33,044 nucleotides of DNA, taken from positions 1-33,044 of the forward strand of contig JAHJGZ010000174.1 of assembly GCA_018823795.1 (NCBI GenBank), read 5' to 3'. Every line of letters starts with the position of its first letter. The first letter of the stretch is position 1. Source of the stretch: Candidatus Omnitrophota bacterium (lineage in GTDB: Bacteria > Omnitrophota > Omnitrophia > JAHJGZ01). A program made the translations under genes and the position numbers. Positions 22,590-29,201 of the stretch are shown here, piece by piece. The notes under the pieces were generated by a model that saw only the letters and a program-made list of their open reading frames with translations, was not told where the DNA came from and did not search any database.

Positions 22590-23198
22590 TTACCTTGCAG
22601 TTCTAATAGCTTCGGTAAATGCTCTGTCAAAGTTTATATATAATCTCTGTTGTAAAATTTGTGATGCTGTTTCCTGCATACTAAGCCGCGGCCTTATCGT
22701 TGCCTGCCGCGTGAGAACATACAATGCCTTTACTTGATGTTTTGTTACACGTCGGAATAACACAGGCCCTGATTTAGTGGGAAGAATAAACCCAGGACGC
22801 GTAGTTCTGCGTAATAACACAGCCGGCCTCCTAGCCTTTGTAATCTTTTGCGTTAGAGAAGTCCGGACATTAGAAGTAGGAATAGCAATCATTTTCCCGG
22901 AGGGATGTTTAACTCCGCCTTCCTCTTGCAGCTGCATAAAATCCGCACGTGTATATATCTCTGCTACTAACCACCGCTTCTTAGCAGGGCGAACATTAAA
23001 CCCCATATAACTGTATGGCTTCCACCAGCCACTTCGTAGCGTGAACTTCTGTGGCAACTGCCTGACAATCTCCTCTCGCGCATCATTCGCAGTGAGAGTA
23101 AGGGCGTAAGCAAACGCAAACGGCAATTGCTTCTCTGCCATAATATTCAACATCTTACTGGCTGCCGATATATCCATCTTCACGTTCATACTCAACAT
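22590..23198 (-). CDS. Minor tail / neck protein, gpZ-like
   Basis: A 202-residue protein matching the pattern of prophage minor tail protein Z-type families: KQLPFAFAYALTLTANDAREE near the N-terminus, a 'FTLR--W' segment, EEGGVKHPSGKMIAIPTSN in the middle, RPAVLLRRTTRPGF, and ALYVLTRQATIRPRLSM near the C-terminus, ending in a helix with an FDRAF-EAI pattern. In lambda-like phages Z connects tail and head. Here it lies upstream of cos, away from the other tail genes; when the genome is cut at cos this gene would be at the far end of the linear DNA. Confidence 0.7.
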   Translation of the reverse strand: MLSMNVKMDISAASKMLNIMAEKQLPFAFAYALTLTANDAREEIVRQLPQKFTLRSGWWKPYSYMGFNVRPAKKRWLVAEIYTRADFMQLQEEGGVKHPSGKMIAIPTSNVRTSLTQKITKARRPAVLLRRTTRPGFILPTKSGPVLFRRVTKHQVKALYVLTRQATIRPRLSMQETASQILQQRLYINFDRAFTEAIRTAR

Positions 23199-23210
23199 AT
23201 ATCACCCAAC

Positions 23211-23645
23211 CTATATAATGATTTTCTTTGCGAATTTAGACAGGGGAATACACGTTCCTCTTTTTATTTCCACAAGTGGAACAACCCAAATATTAACTCC
23301 ATCACGTTTGTCTTTAATAAACTCTTTCTTAAATTTTCCCCGAATAGTTTTCCCAACATTTGTTGTTTCCTGTCTAACTCGCTCATACCTGCGATACTGG
23401 CGACAATACCCCAGCATTTCGTTCTGAATTGAAATCTTGACATACCCACCCCAGTTTCCAACTTTAAATTTTTTATTAGCGCGGGCTATCCCCACCAGCC
23501 CTGCAGAAAGGAATTCATCACGGGGAATACTTGGAATTTTATAGTGATACAGAGAGGATAAATCCTCGTTGAGGTTTAACGCAACTTTTAACTTTTCGTC
23601 TATACCGTTTGGGGATATAGATTTCTTGGAATATTTCTCGGCCAT
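23211..23645 (-). CDS. Sigma-70 region 2-like protein, candidate late regulator
   Basis: A 144-residue protein. Residues about 40-95 follow the sigma region 2 pattern: DEFLSAGLVGIARANKKF (as in 'DL-Q-G--GL--A--KFD'), then a Gly-Tyr turn (GNWGGYVKISI) and NEMLGYCRQYRRYERV, matching the helix that grips RNA polymerase and the -10 element. There is no region 4, and the C-terminal 50 residues are basic without a known domain. Single-domain sigma-like proteins in phages redirect host polymerase to late genes. Its place just ahead of the cos/terminase/head block fits that, but activity is inferred. Ribosome site GGGAG lies upstream of ATG 23645. Confidence 0.65.
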   Translation of the reverse strand: MAEKYSKKSISPNGIDEKLKVALNLNEDLSSLYHYKIPSIPRDEFLSAGLVGIARANKKFKVGNWGGYVKISIQNEMLGYCRQYRRYERVRQETTNVGKTIRGKFKKEFIKDKRDGVNIWVVPLVEIKRGTCIPLSKFAKKIII

Positions 23646-23693
23646 AAGAGTATCTCCCTCGATACCCCTCTCCGAGAAACATCGGCAGTGGGA

Positions 23694-23879
23694 TTATATT
23701 TGTTTGTAAACGCGCTGCTCTTCCATATTTCGTATAGACAGTTCAGGGCGTATATCAATTGTTCCATTATCTTTATTTACACAAACGGTTAAATTACCAT
23801 GTCCTGCTTCCGTAATTTTCGCATACCAAAAATCTACAATACTTTTATTCTCACTAACCTTCGTCTTCCAGTCCGCCAT
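23694..23879 (-). CDS. 61-residue hypothetical protein
   Basis: A small soluble protein starting MADWKTKVSENKSIVDFWYA. It has a predicted beta section (GHGNLTVCVNKDNGTIDIRPEL) and a short basic end. Its start is coupled to the previous stop by a TGATG overlap. It is placed just before the sigma-like gene. No family is recognised. Confidence 0.55.
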   Translation of the reverse strand: MADWKTKVSENKSIVDFWYAKITEAGHGNLTVCVNKDNGTIDIRPELSIRNMEEQRVYKQI

Positions 23880-24004
23880 CAGTTGTCCTTCTCAATCCTT
23901 CTTAATTCTTTTAATAATTCGTGTATCTGATGTTGTAATATTTTATTCGCAATCGCGAGCTTCGTACACTTCAATAAAAGCCTTAAAATTAGTCTCATAG
24001 CCAT
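23879..24004 (-). CDS. 41-residue hypothetical protein
   Basis: A small frame from ATG 24004 to TGA 23879, three bases after the integrase stop. It starts MAMRLILRLLLKCTKLAIAN and continues as a basic helix (ELLKELRRIEKDN). The sequence is amphipathic and could be a leader-like membrane-associated helix. The stop overlaps the next start (TGATG), which supports its being translated. Function unknown. Confidence 0.45.
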   Translation of the reverse strand: MAMRLILRLLLKCTKLAIANKILQHQIHELLKELRRIEKDN

Positions 24005-24006
24005 TG

Positions 24007-25662
24007 TTATTTATGATTAAAATTTAAATTTGGTATAATGATTGGTGATTGAAAAGATTGGAAGAAAGTTCGGATATGGTCTAAGACAGACCACCAACTT
24101 GAATTTTGAGATAAAACAGGGACTCCTTCCCCACTCTGCACACCGCTTTGTAAAAGTTCTAACCGACCCGCCTCCGCCTCTACCCTACTTAGACATTCTT
24201 TAACTTTGATAAATGGTAATCGTATCTTCGCATCCAGCTTTTTGTCCTTTAAAATAAAGTTCGAACCTAACGCAGTGAAAATGATTTTCTTCTCTTCCAA
24301 CGTTCCTATCCTAAATCTCTCCTTCGCATAAGCAGCAAAGTTAAACGTTCTCTCTGCAACATCTATCCAGCTGTCCGCCCGATGATCCGAATCTTGTAAC
24401 CTCTCTCCTACTCTCACCTTCTCTTTTATCGGTTCGCTTTTCGCCGCAAGATATTCCTCGTTACTAATCAGCTTCTGCATTCTCATATCCAACAGCCCGT
24501 CGAGTTTACCCTGTACCCCGTTATACTCTTTTTGTAATTGTTTATGTATAACGCTCCTATCCTTTACCTCATCAGCATGCAATATCCTCAGCCATTTAAT
24601 TGTAAAGTTTTTAAAGTCCTCATCAATCGTAATATCCGCCAACTTCTTCGATATCTGCTTTTCCAACTCTTTTTCTCTAATCCCCGCCTGTCCGCATTTA
24701 ATCCCTACTTTTCTTTTAGTGCAATGATAATAAGTGTATTCAAGTACTCCCCCACTTTTCGCCGGCTTAGCCTTCTTCTCTGCGGTAATCATCCCGCCGC
24801 ACTCGCCACACCGAACCATCCCCGTATAAGCAAATTTTCTCACCTGCGCCCGTGGCCTGCCCTCACTCCCCAAAATCTTCTGCACCCCCTCAAATTCATC
24901 AACGCTAACCATTGGCTTGTGCTTACCCTGAAATATCTCACCCTTATATAAAATCGCCCCGTAATAAAATGGATTATTGAGAATCCAATAAATCTTACTC
25001 CGGGTTAATAACTTTCCGCCCTCTTTCCCGCGCTTTAGCGTCCTAATACCATACTGTGCATTAAACTTCTCCATCACCTGCGGCGCTGTGTAAACCCCTG
25101 ATAACATTAAATCCCAAATCTTTCGGACCATCTTAAACCTCTCAGGGTCCTCAATAATCGGAACAGCAGCATTCTTGATAGGATTGTTTAAATATCCAAA
25201 CGGTGCCTTGCCAATGAACCATCCCGATTTAATTTTCGTCAACATCCCGCGCGAAACATTCTCACTAAGATCCCGGATGTATTGATTGCTAAGCCCGAAT
25301 TCAACCGACATCAACAACACATTATCCTTCGGAAGATATAAATGCGAATTCGTCTGAATCTGTTTTATAACCCCGTTCTGTAATAGCCACGATACCCGCC
25401 CACCATCAACAGGATTACGCGCCAACCGGTCAAGTTTCCAGGTGATAATAGCATCCGCCTTCTTCGCTTCAATCATATCCATCATCCTGTTAAACTCCGG
25501 ACGTCCCGGCTCTTTAGCAGATTTGCTTTCCGTAATAATTTCAATAATTTTAATCCCCGCTTTCTTCGCCAATAATTCCAACTCCTGAATTTGCGATTCA
25601 AGCGACAACACCTGCTTGTCTTCCGTGTCAGTAGATTTTCGCGCGTATAAAATATAATTCAT
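24007..25662 (-). CDS. Large serine recombinase (phage integrase)
   Basis: A 551-residue site-specific recombinase. The N-terminal resolvase domain (1-150) has the catalytic serine in YARKST (Ser10) and the arginines in WKLDRLARN (Arg79, Arg82). A recombinase domain follows (about 150-270, with APFGYLNNP, ILNNPFYYG and YKGE). Next is a zinc ribbon with Cys285, Cys288, Cys314 and Cys323, then a coiled-coil stretch to about residue 450. Length and layout are normal for integrases that join attP and attB via a Ser-DNA link. The last 35 residues are an aromatic tail of unknown role. It sits inside the genome with same-strand genes on both sides; no att core could be recognised by eye. Confidence 0.93.
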   Translation of the reverse strand: MNYILYARKSTDTEDKQVLSLESQIQELELLAKKAGIKIIEIITESKSAKEPGRPEFNRMMDMIEAKKADAIITWKLDRLARNPVDGGRVSWLLQNGVIKQIQTNSHLYLPKDNVLLMSVEFGLSNQYIRDLSENVSRGMLTKIKSGWFIGKAPFGYLNNPIKNAAVPIIEDPERFKMVRKIWDLMLSGVYTAPQVMEKFNAQYGIRTLKRGKEGGKLLTRSKIYWILNNPFYYGAILYKGEIFQGKHKPMVSVDEFEGVQKILGSEGRPRAQVRKFAYTGMVRCGECGGMITAEKKAKPAKSGGVLEYTYYHCTKRKVGIKCGQAGIREKELEKQISKKLADITIDEDFKNFTIKWLRILHADEVKDRSVIHKQLQKEYNGVQGKLDGLLDMRMQKLISNEEYLAAKSEPIKEKVRVGERLQDSDHRADSWIDVAERTFNFAAYAKERFRIGTLEEKKIIFTALGSNFILKDKKLDAKIRLPFIKVKECLSRVEAEAGRLELLQSGVQSGEGVPVLSQNSSWWSVLDHIRTFFQSFQSPIIIPNLNFNHK

Positions 25663-25892
25663 TTTTTTGTTTTCTTTTTTTCTTCCAATATCTTCTCGAG
25701 ATTTAAAACTACATCCTTGTAAATGCCTTCATAGATATTATTTCCTATCCCGCCGTAATCAACTCTTTTAAAATTGGAAGTATATACTGCCACTTTATAA
25801 TCTTCCTTGATGCCACTCCATTCGATAAATGATGATTTTATGGCTCTTATAATTTTCTTTTTATTTGCCTCTATTTTTATTCTTAATGTCAT
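25659..25892 (-). CDS. Hypothetical protein preceding the integrase
   Basis: About 77 residues from ATG 25892, 11 bases after an AGGAGG site; a TTG at 25901 is also in frame but sits only two bases from that site. It is a mixed alpha/beta small protein: TLRIKIEANKKKIIRAIKSSF, then YKVAVYTSNFKRVDYGGIG, then a Lys-rich helix ending EEKKKTKK. The stop overlaps the integrase start (ATGA), so the two are co-translated. It could be an accessory factor for recombination, such as a directionality factor, judged by position and basic charge only. Confidence 0.55.
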   Translation of the reverse strand: MTLRIKIEANKKKIIRAIKSSFIEWSGIKEDYKVAVYTSNFKRVDYGGIGNNIYEGIYKDVVLNLEKILEEKKKTKK

Positions 25893-25925
25893 ATTTATCA
25901 ATGCCTCCTCATCGTTTTATTATTT

Positions 25926-26027
25926 CTATTTAAAAATCTGGCTACTAAAACTAATAATCAACCCCACTAACAATACCCACGGCAGTGCATACTTACAAAA
26001 ATCCTTTAATTCTTCTTTAATATTCAT
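25926..26027 (-). CDS. 33-residue single-span membrane microprotein
   Basis: This small frame runs from ATG 26027 to TAG 25926. It starts MNIKEELKDFCKYALPW and then has one hydrophobic span (VLLVGLIISF) ending SSQIFK. The ATGA overlap with the gene before it supports translation. Its size and shape match small phage membrane peptides that act on membrane proteins or in lysis timing, but no function can be assigned. Confidence 0.5.
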   Translation of the reverse strand: MNIKEELKDFCKYALPWVLLVGLIISFSSQIFK

Positions 26028-26272
26028 AGATTCTCTTCTGGGAAAAATAATTTTTCTGGATTATCTCGTATCTCTTCCAAATCTTTCAATTTCTGATTTA
26101 ATTTATTGAAGTCAATGAAATTGTGTATAACAGGCACGGCTCTCCAAAACTCAACTTTAAACTTTAGGAAAGCAATACCTAAAAGCAAACAGTCATATTT
26201 ACAGGTCTTCTTTGCTTCAATTCTTGCTTTTTGCCTCTCCTCTATGCTTAGTTTCATCGTATTGATTCTCAT
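26024..26272 (-). CDS. Hypothetical protein
   Basis: An 82-residue charged, helical protein starting by ATGA overlap at 26272. It has a basic helix (EERQKARIEAKKTCKYDC), a hydrophobic middle (LLLGIAFLKFKVEFWRAVPVI) and an acidic C-terminus ending FFPEENL. The middle segment is too broken by charge to be a confident membrane span. The stop overlaps the start of the 33-residue protein downstream. Function unknown. Confidence 0.55.
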   Translation of the reverse strand: MRINTMKLSIEERQKARIEAKKTCKYDCLLLGIAFLKFKVEFWRAVPVIHNFIDFNKLNQKLKDLEEIRDNPEKLFFPEENL

Positions 26273-26469
26273 TTTAAATCGGCCCCAAGTTTCCCTAGTT
26301 TCTTAAAACCTTCCGCCCATTCTTCCGCAGTATAAGACGTTTCTTCAAAAACTTTCCTTAATCTTTCCAACCCCTTTTGGGCTTCCTTAAATTTTCTCTT
26401 GGCATACCATGCCCGAACTTTTAAAAACAACCTTTCCCAGAAATTATATACAATTATTTTTCGTACCAT
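26269..26469 (-). CDS. Small basic helical protein
   Basis: A 66-residue protein, strongly basic and almost entirely helical by composition: an aromatic N-terminus (IIVYNFWERLFLKVRAWYAKRK) followed by EAQKGLERLRKVFEETSY. The ATG at 26469 follows a GAGGAGAA-type ribosome site. It ends with an ATGA overlap to the next gene. The amphipathic N-terminal helix could lie on the membrane. Family not recognised. Confidence 0.55.
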   Translation of the reverse strand: MVRKIIVYNFWERLFLKVRAWYAKRKFKEAQKGLERLRKVFEETSYTAEEWAEGFKKLGKLGADLK

Positions 26470-26487
26470 TTTCTCCTCATCGTTTTA

Positions 26488-26802
26488 TTATACATCTTTT
26501 TTTATCGTGCATATACCTTTAGTTAACCCAAGCATTCTCAAGCTTTCCGTATTATTGCCATGTCTTTTTTTTATAGTTTCTACCGCATCTTCAAAGGAAA
26601 GCGTAAACTGAAAATATGGTTTTTCATTCTTATCTAATTGTCCAACAACCTCTTTTATATGTGCAATTATATTTTTCGATTGCTCGTTAATTTCGTGCAT
26701 TATAATGTCCCTAGGAGAAGCATCTATTAAAATAAAATCATCCACGACAGATGACCATAAGGCATAAAGCCCATTAGGTTGCTTAATTATTTGATGTGCC
26801 AT
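26488..26802 (-). CDS. Conserved phage protein of the AHQIIKQPNGLY type
   Basis: A 104-residue protein starting at ATG 26802 (MAHQIIKQPNGLYALWS), overlapping the previous gene; a longer frame to 26838 is unlikely. The opening 'IIKQP-G-Y--WS-VVDDFI--DA-P-DII' is a pattern I recognise from many phage early genes of unknown function. It suggests a small beta domain followed by a helix. The second half (FQFTLSFEDAVETIKKRHGNN) is helical and charged. Its role is unknown. Confidence 0.65.
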   Translation of the reverse strand: MAHQIIKQPNGLYALWSSVVDDFILIDASPRDIIMHEINEQSKNIIAHIKEVVGQLDKNEKPYFQFTLSFEDAVETIKKRHGNNTESLRMLGLTKGICTIKKDV

Positions 26803-26953
26803 TAACCTTCTCCCGTTTTGGTTTAAAAACCGTTTCAACTAAAGTCAACAAACTGCTCGCCTGCTCATACGCCTGCCGGCGGGAAATACGTTCTCCCCGC
26901 TTCTTCAAAACCAGCGCCTGATATTCTTCAATACACTCGTTAGGAATTTTCAT
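26783..26953 (-). CDS. Small helical phage protein
   Basis: A 56-residue protein starting MKIPNECIEEYQALVLKKRG at 26953, where the ATG overlaps the previous stop (ATGA); an upstream in-frame ATG would bury 18 codons inside the neighbour. The pattern 'EEYQALVLKKRGERISRRQAYEQASSLLTLVETV' is of a kind seen in many phage early regions: a helix, a turn, then an 'A-E-A--LL-L' helix that looks like a short helix-turn-helix or dimerisation module. A regulatory role is possible but unproven. Confidence 0.65.
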   Translation of the reverse strand: MKIPNECIEEYQALVLKKRGERISRRQAYEQASSLLTLVETVFKPKREKVNGTSNN

Positions 26954-27291
26954 CGTCTCAACGTTATAACCGTTTTCTTTTCCACTGCCCCATTTACAAT
27001 TTTCCATTCAACCTCTACAACCGGCGGGACCATACCCCACAATTCCAATCCGTTTTTAATATATAGCGGCTCAAAATTTACTCTGTCTCGGGGAAACGGA
27101 TCATTAAAATAATACTCAACCAGCATCGATGAAAATTTCCCCGTCTTGCCGTAATTCTTTCCTATTGCCAATCTTATAATCCATTTCCAGTCATCCAGCG
27201 CCTTGTCTTGCTCCGCCCAGACGTTCCGTTCATACTTATCCAATTCGGGATGACAAATTCTGTTAATCGTTAAAACCAATTCCTCACTCAT
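26950..27291 (-). CDS. Hypothetical protein, faint RusA-like pattern
   Basis: A 113-residue protein with an alpha/beta look: LVLTINRICHP at the N-terminus, a helical middle (DDWKWIIRLAIGKNYG), then FSSMLVEYYFNDPFPRDRVNFEP, IKNGLELWGMV and a final strand pair. The order strand-helix-strand-'D..N..P..IK.GL' loosely recalls RusA-type Holliday-junction resolvases, which are common near phage replication genes. The key acidic residues of that family are not clearly present, so I only note the resemblance. It overlaps both neighbours (8 bases upstream; ATGA downstream). Confidence 0.55.
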   Translation of the reverse strand: MSEELVLTINRICHPELDKYERNVWAEQDKALDDWKWIIRLAIGKNYGKTGKFSSMLVEYYFNDPFPRDRVNFEPLYIKNGLELWGMVPPVVEVEWKIVNGAVEKKTVITLRR

Positions 27292-27520
27292 TCAATAATT
27301 CCTTAATTTTTTGCCGGACCATAAAAAGCATAATTATCAACCTTTGTGCTTCTCTGTTAGCGCGGATAAAGGGAACCACCACCTTGCGCATATCTTCAAT
27401 CCTTACCAATAAAGCTTCTGCCCGCTTCTCTCTTTTATTTTTGAGAGCCCTGCGGTCGCTTGCTACAGCAAACCACTCGCATAATATCCCCGCAATAAAT
27501 CCCAATAATAAAAGTTTCAT
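27284..27520 (-). CDS. Small membrane-anchored coiled-coil protein
   Basis: About 78 residues from ATG at 27520, just after the stop of the previous gene; a TTG 15 bases upstream is in frame but would need a longer overlap. A hydrophobic N-terminal segment (KLLLLGFIAGILCEWFAV) is followed by a basic helix (DRRALKNKREKRAEALLVRIEDM), and a second hydrophobic patch (AQRLIIMLFMV) precedes KIKELLNE. This resembles small inner-membrane phage proteins with a cytoplasmic or periplasmic helix. Spanin-like function is possible, but there is no partner gene, so it stays unnamed. Confidence 0.6.
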   Translation of the reverse strand: MKLLLLGFIAGILCEWFAVASDRRALKNKREKRAEALLVRIEDMRKVVVPFIRANREAQRLIIMLFMVRQKIKELLNE

Positions 27521-27522
27521 AA

Positions 27523-27813
27523 TTAGTACCACCAATAATCCCGCGCCGATTTCTTAAAACCTTCCTCATAACCCTGCTCATACCAAAACGAAGATGTTAT
27601 CCAATAACCACTATCAAACCACTCATCAAACCCACCCATATCAAGCGTATCGAACCGCTCGCTTGTAAAATTCTCTTTTGCGACCCGATATCCGCATTTG
27701 TAACCATATCTATATTCCTGAACCTTTTGACCCGCGAATGTAGTTAAAAATACCAGCAATAAACAAACCATCCAACAAATCATAAACTTTTCAACCGCAT
27801 CTAATTTGCGCAT
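27523..27813 (-). CDS. Small single-pass membrane protein
   Basis: A 96-residue protein with one clear membrane segment near the N-terminus (residues about 9-28, MICWMVCLLLVFLTTFAG). A soluble part follows with two aromatic/Gly repeats (YRYGYKCGYRVAK and YEQGYEEGFKK). The N-terminal sequence MRKLDAVEK is positively charged, consistent with an N-in topology. The start overlaps the end of the replication gene by 13 bases. Function is unknown; membrane-anchored early phage proteins often act in exclusion or host interaction, which is only a guess here. Confidence 0.65.
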   Translation of the reverse strand: MRKLDAVEKFMICWMVCLLLVFLTTFAGQKVQEYRYGYKCGYRVAKENFTSERFDTLDMGGFDEWFDSGYWITSSFWYEQGYEEGFKKSARDYWWY

Positions 27814-28844
27814 TGGATTATTTCTCCTATTTTTATCGGTCCTTCACAAAACCTTCTGCCTTCTTTTTTTTTAGAAAATATTGCCATATTAAGGCCCATT
27901 TCTTTAAACTTCTTTTTCGTTTCTTCCAACTGTTTTTCCCTCTGTTTGTCTGTCATATCTGCAGCAAACTTGACCGGCTTTTTTGGCTCTTTCGATTTAT
28001 TTTCGACTTTTTTCTTGGGCGGATTACGTTTCAAAAATTTCTCAAAATGCCGAACTCCTGTTTTACTTCGATATATCGTTTCAATAGTGCAAGTCAAGTC
28101 AGCGCCGGTTAAACCGTTATATACATCCCTCATTCCGCGTTTAACCAATTCAACATCGTTTTTTGCCAGTTTCAACAGCTTTGTCGCCGTATTACTACAC
28201 CTGCCAAAGTTCTTTTTATTCCACACCTTTTCGTCCTCGTCTGATTTAATTAAGATCCTGTAATATTCAACGACTTTCTGAATAGGCGTTAATTCCTGAA
28301 TTTTTTGGATTTTTTCTTTTTTAGTTTTTTGAGATTCGCCAGGAAAAAGAGTTTTACTATCTTTTGTTAAAGTATCTTTATTATCTTTATATATATTGTG
28401 AGCGCCATTTTTGGCGACAGAAGTGTCACCATTTTTGGCGACAAAAGTGTCACCATTTTTGGCGACAGGTGTCACCATTTTTGGCGACACCTTATCCTCT
28501 TTCTTGCTGTCATCAAATTTGGCGACAGGTAGGGTTTCTGTATGCCACTTTTCATAATCCTTATTAAAACTATAACTTGTGGGCAAGGTGTCGCCATTTT
28601 TGGCGACAACCTTCCTGAGTGTCAACCTCTTTAACGCCCGGCATACATGGCGCCTATCTAACCCCGTCATTTCAGCGATTTGGCCCATAGAAATCTTGTC
28701 TGACTTCTTATGCCAGCCCCAGGTCTTCCTTAAAATAACCCATAATACCTGCCAGTCGGTCCCGGATAATTTCAAGGTAGCAAAATGCTCCACTATCTCG
28801 TTCGCTATTCCGATGTGCCCGTTTTCTTTTTGTGGATTAGCCAT
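27801..28844 (-). CDS. Phage replication initiator, O-protein type
   Basis: A 347-residue protein. Residues 8-100 match the phage replication protein O N-terminal domain: IANEIVEHFATLKLSGTDWQVL, then WGWHKK, then a winged helix ISMGQIAEMTGLDRRHVCRALKRL (51-74). This family binds origin repeats and loads the replicative helicase. Residues 107-150 are a low-complexity linker encoded by repeated DNA (the iterons, see the separate entry). The C-terminal 200 residues are basic and helical and probably contact the helicase or loader. The gene overlaps the next by 13 bases. No separate helicase or helicase-loader gene is in the window. Confidence 0.85.
   Translation of the reverse strand: MANPQKENGHIGIANEIVEHFATLKLSGTDWQVLWVILRKTWGWHKKSDKISMGQIAEMTGLDRRHVCRALKRLTLRKVVAKNGDTLPTSYSFNKDYEKWHTETLPVAKFDDSKKEDKVSPKMVTPVAKNGDTFVAKNGDTSVAKNGAHNIYKDNKDTLTKDSKTLFPGESQKTKKEKIQKIQELTPIQKVVEYYRILIKSDEDEKVWNKKNFGRCSNTATKLLKLAKNDVELVKRGMRDVYNGLTGADLTCTIETIYRSKTGVRHFEKFLKRNPPKKKVENKSKEPKKPVKFAADMTDKQREKQLEETKKKFKEMGLNMAIFSKKKEGRRFCEGPIKIGEIIQCAN
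28320..28399 (-). other. AT-rich tract beside the iterons, candidate unwinding element
   Basis: Directly downstream of the four clustered iterons (in gene direction) lies an 80-base stretch with very few G or C bases, including ATATATATAAAG and repeated AAAGATA words. It encodes a Lys/Asp/Thr-rich linker of the initiator. In lambda the AT-rich segment melted at initiation sits in the same relative place, so this is the likely unwinding site. Position and composition are seen; function is inferred. Confidence 0.6.
28400..28608 (-). repeat. Origin iterons inside the replication gene
   Basis: On the minus strand the 20-base near-palindrome TGTCGCCAAAAATGGTGACA recurs at 28448-28467, 28424-28443 and 28470-28489. 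Variants lie at 28400-28419 (half changed) and 28508-28527 (diverged). A perfect palindrome lies at 28589-28608 (8-base arms, 4-base centre). The four clustered copies start 24, 24 and 22 bases apart, about two helical turns. The copy at 28470 is read in a different frame from its neighbours (SPKMVT rather than VAKNGD), so the DNA, not the peptide, is conserved. Lambda places its O-binding iterons in the same spot within gene O. Confidence 0.8.
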
Positions 28845-28847
28845 GTT

Positions 28848-29201
28848 TTAAAAATCCTTTAAAATTTCCAGAACCTCTTTTATTTCTTCCCGCGCTTCCT
28901 TTTTATTGTCCCAAATCGGATCATTACAAACCTGAATATTCTTAATATGAGCATCGGCATTAGCCAGTTTAGACCTCGCCTGCCTTAAAGCATTAAATAA
29001 TCTATCATCTGGCGGGCGATCCCATACCATATATTTTGTATGTCTAACTCGATGCCAAAATTTCAATGTAATAGCGACAATCCAATTAAGCGGGAAGGGA
29101 TAACATACCCTTCTTCTTTTTTTCCAATCCTCATAAGCTGCGCCATATCCCTTCGGCGGGTAATTACAAAGCGGCACTTCTATCCTCAACTGTATTTTCA
29201 C
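28848..29201 (-). CDS. Hypothetical protein
   Basis: A 117-residue protein with a GTG start at 29201, which begins immediately after the TAG stop of the ParB-like gene, so translation is probably coupled. It is rich in Trp, Arg and Pro in the first half and predicted helical (RQARSKLANADAHIKNI, EAREEIKEVLEILKDF) in the second. The N-terminal KIQLRIEVPLCNYPPKGYGAAY followed by DWKKRRR may form a small beta domain. No known motif is visible. It precedes the O-type replication gene by three bases. Confidence 0.65.
   Translation of the reverse strand: MKIQLRIEVPLCNYPPKGYGAAYEDWKKRRRVCYPFPLNWIVAITLKFWHRVRHTKYMVWDRPPDDRLFNALRQARSKLANADAHIKNIQVCNDPIWDNKKEAREEIKEVLEILKDF

Noticed and set aside
28400-28489. 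Evenly spaced repeats that could be taken for a CRISPR array
   Set aside because: Units are spaced 22-24 bases start to start with no spacers of normal length, lie in a coding gene, and are near-palindromic iterons.
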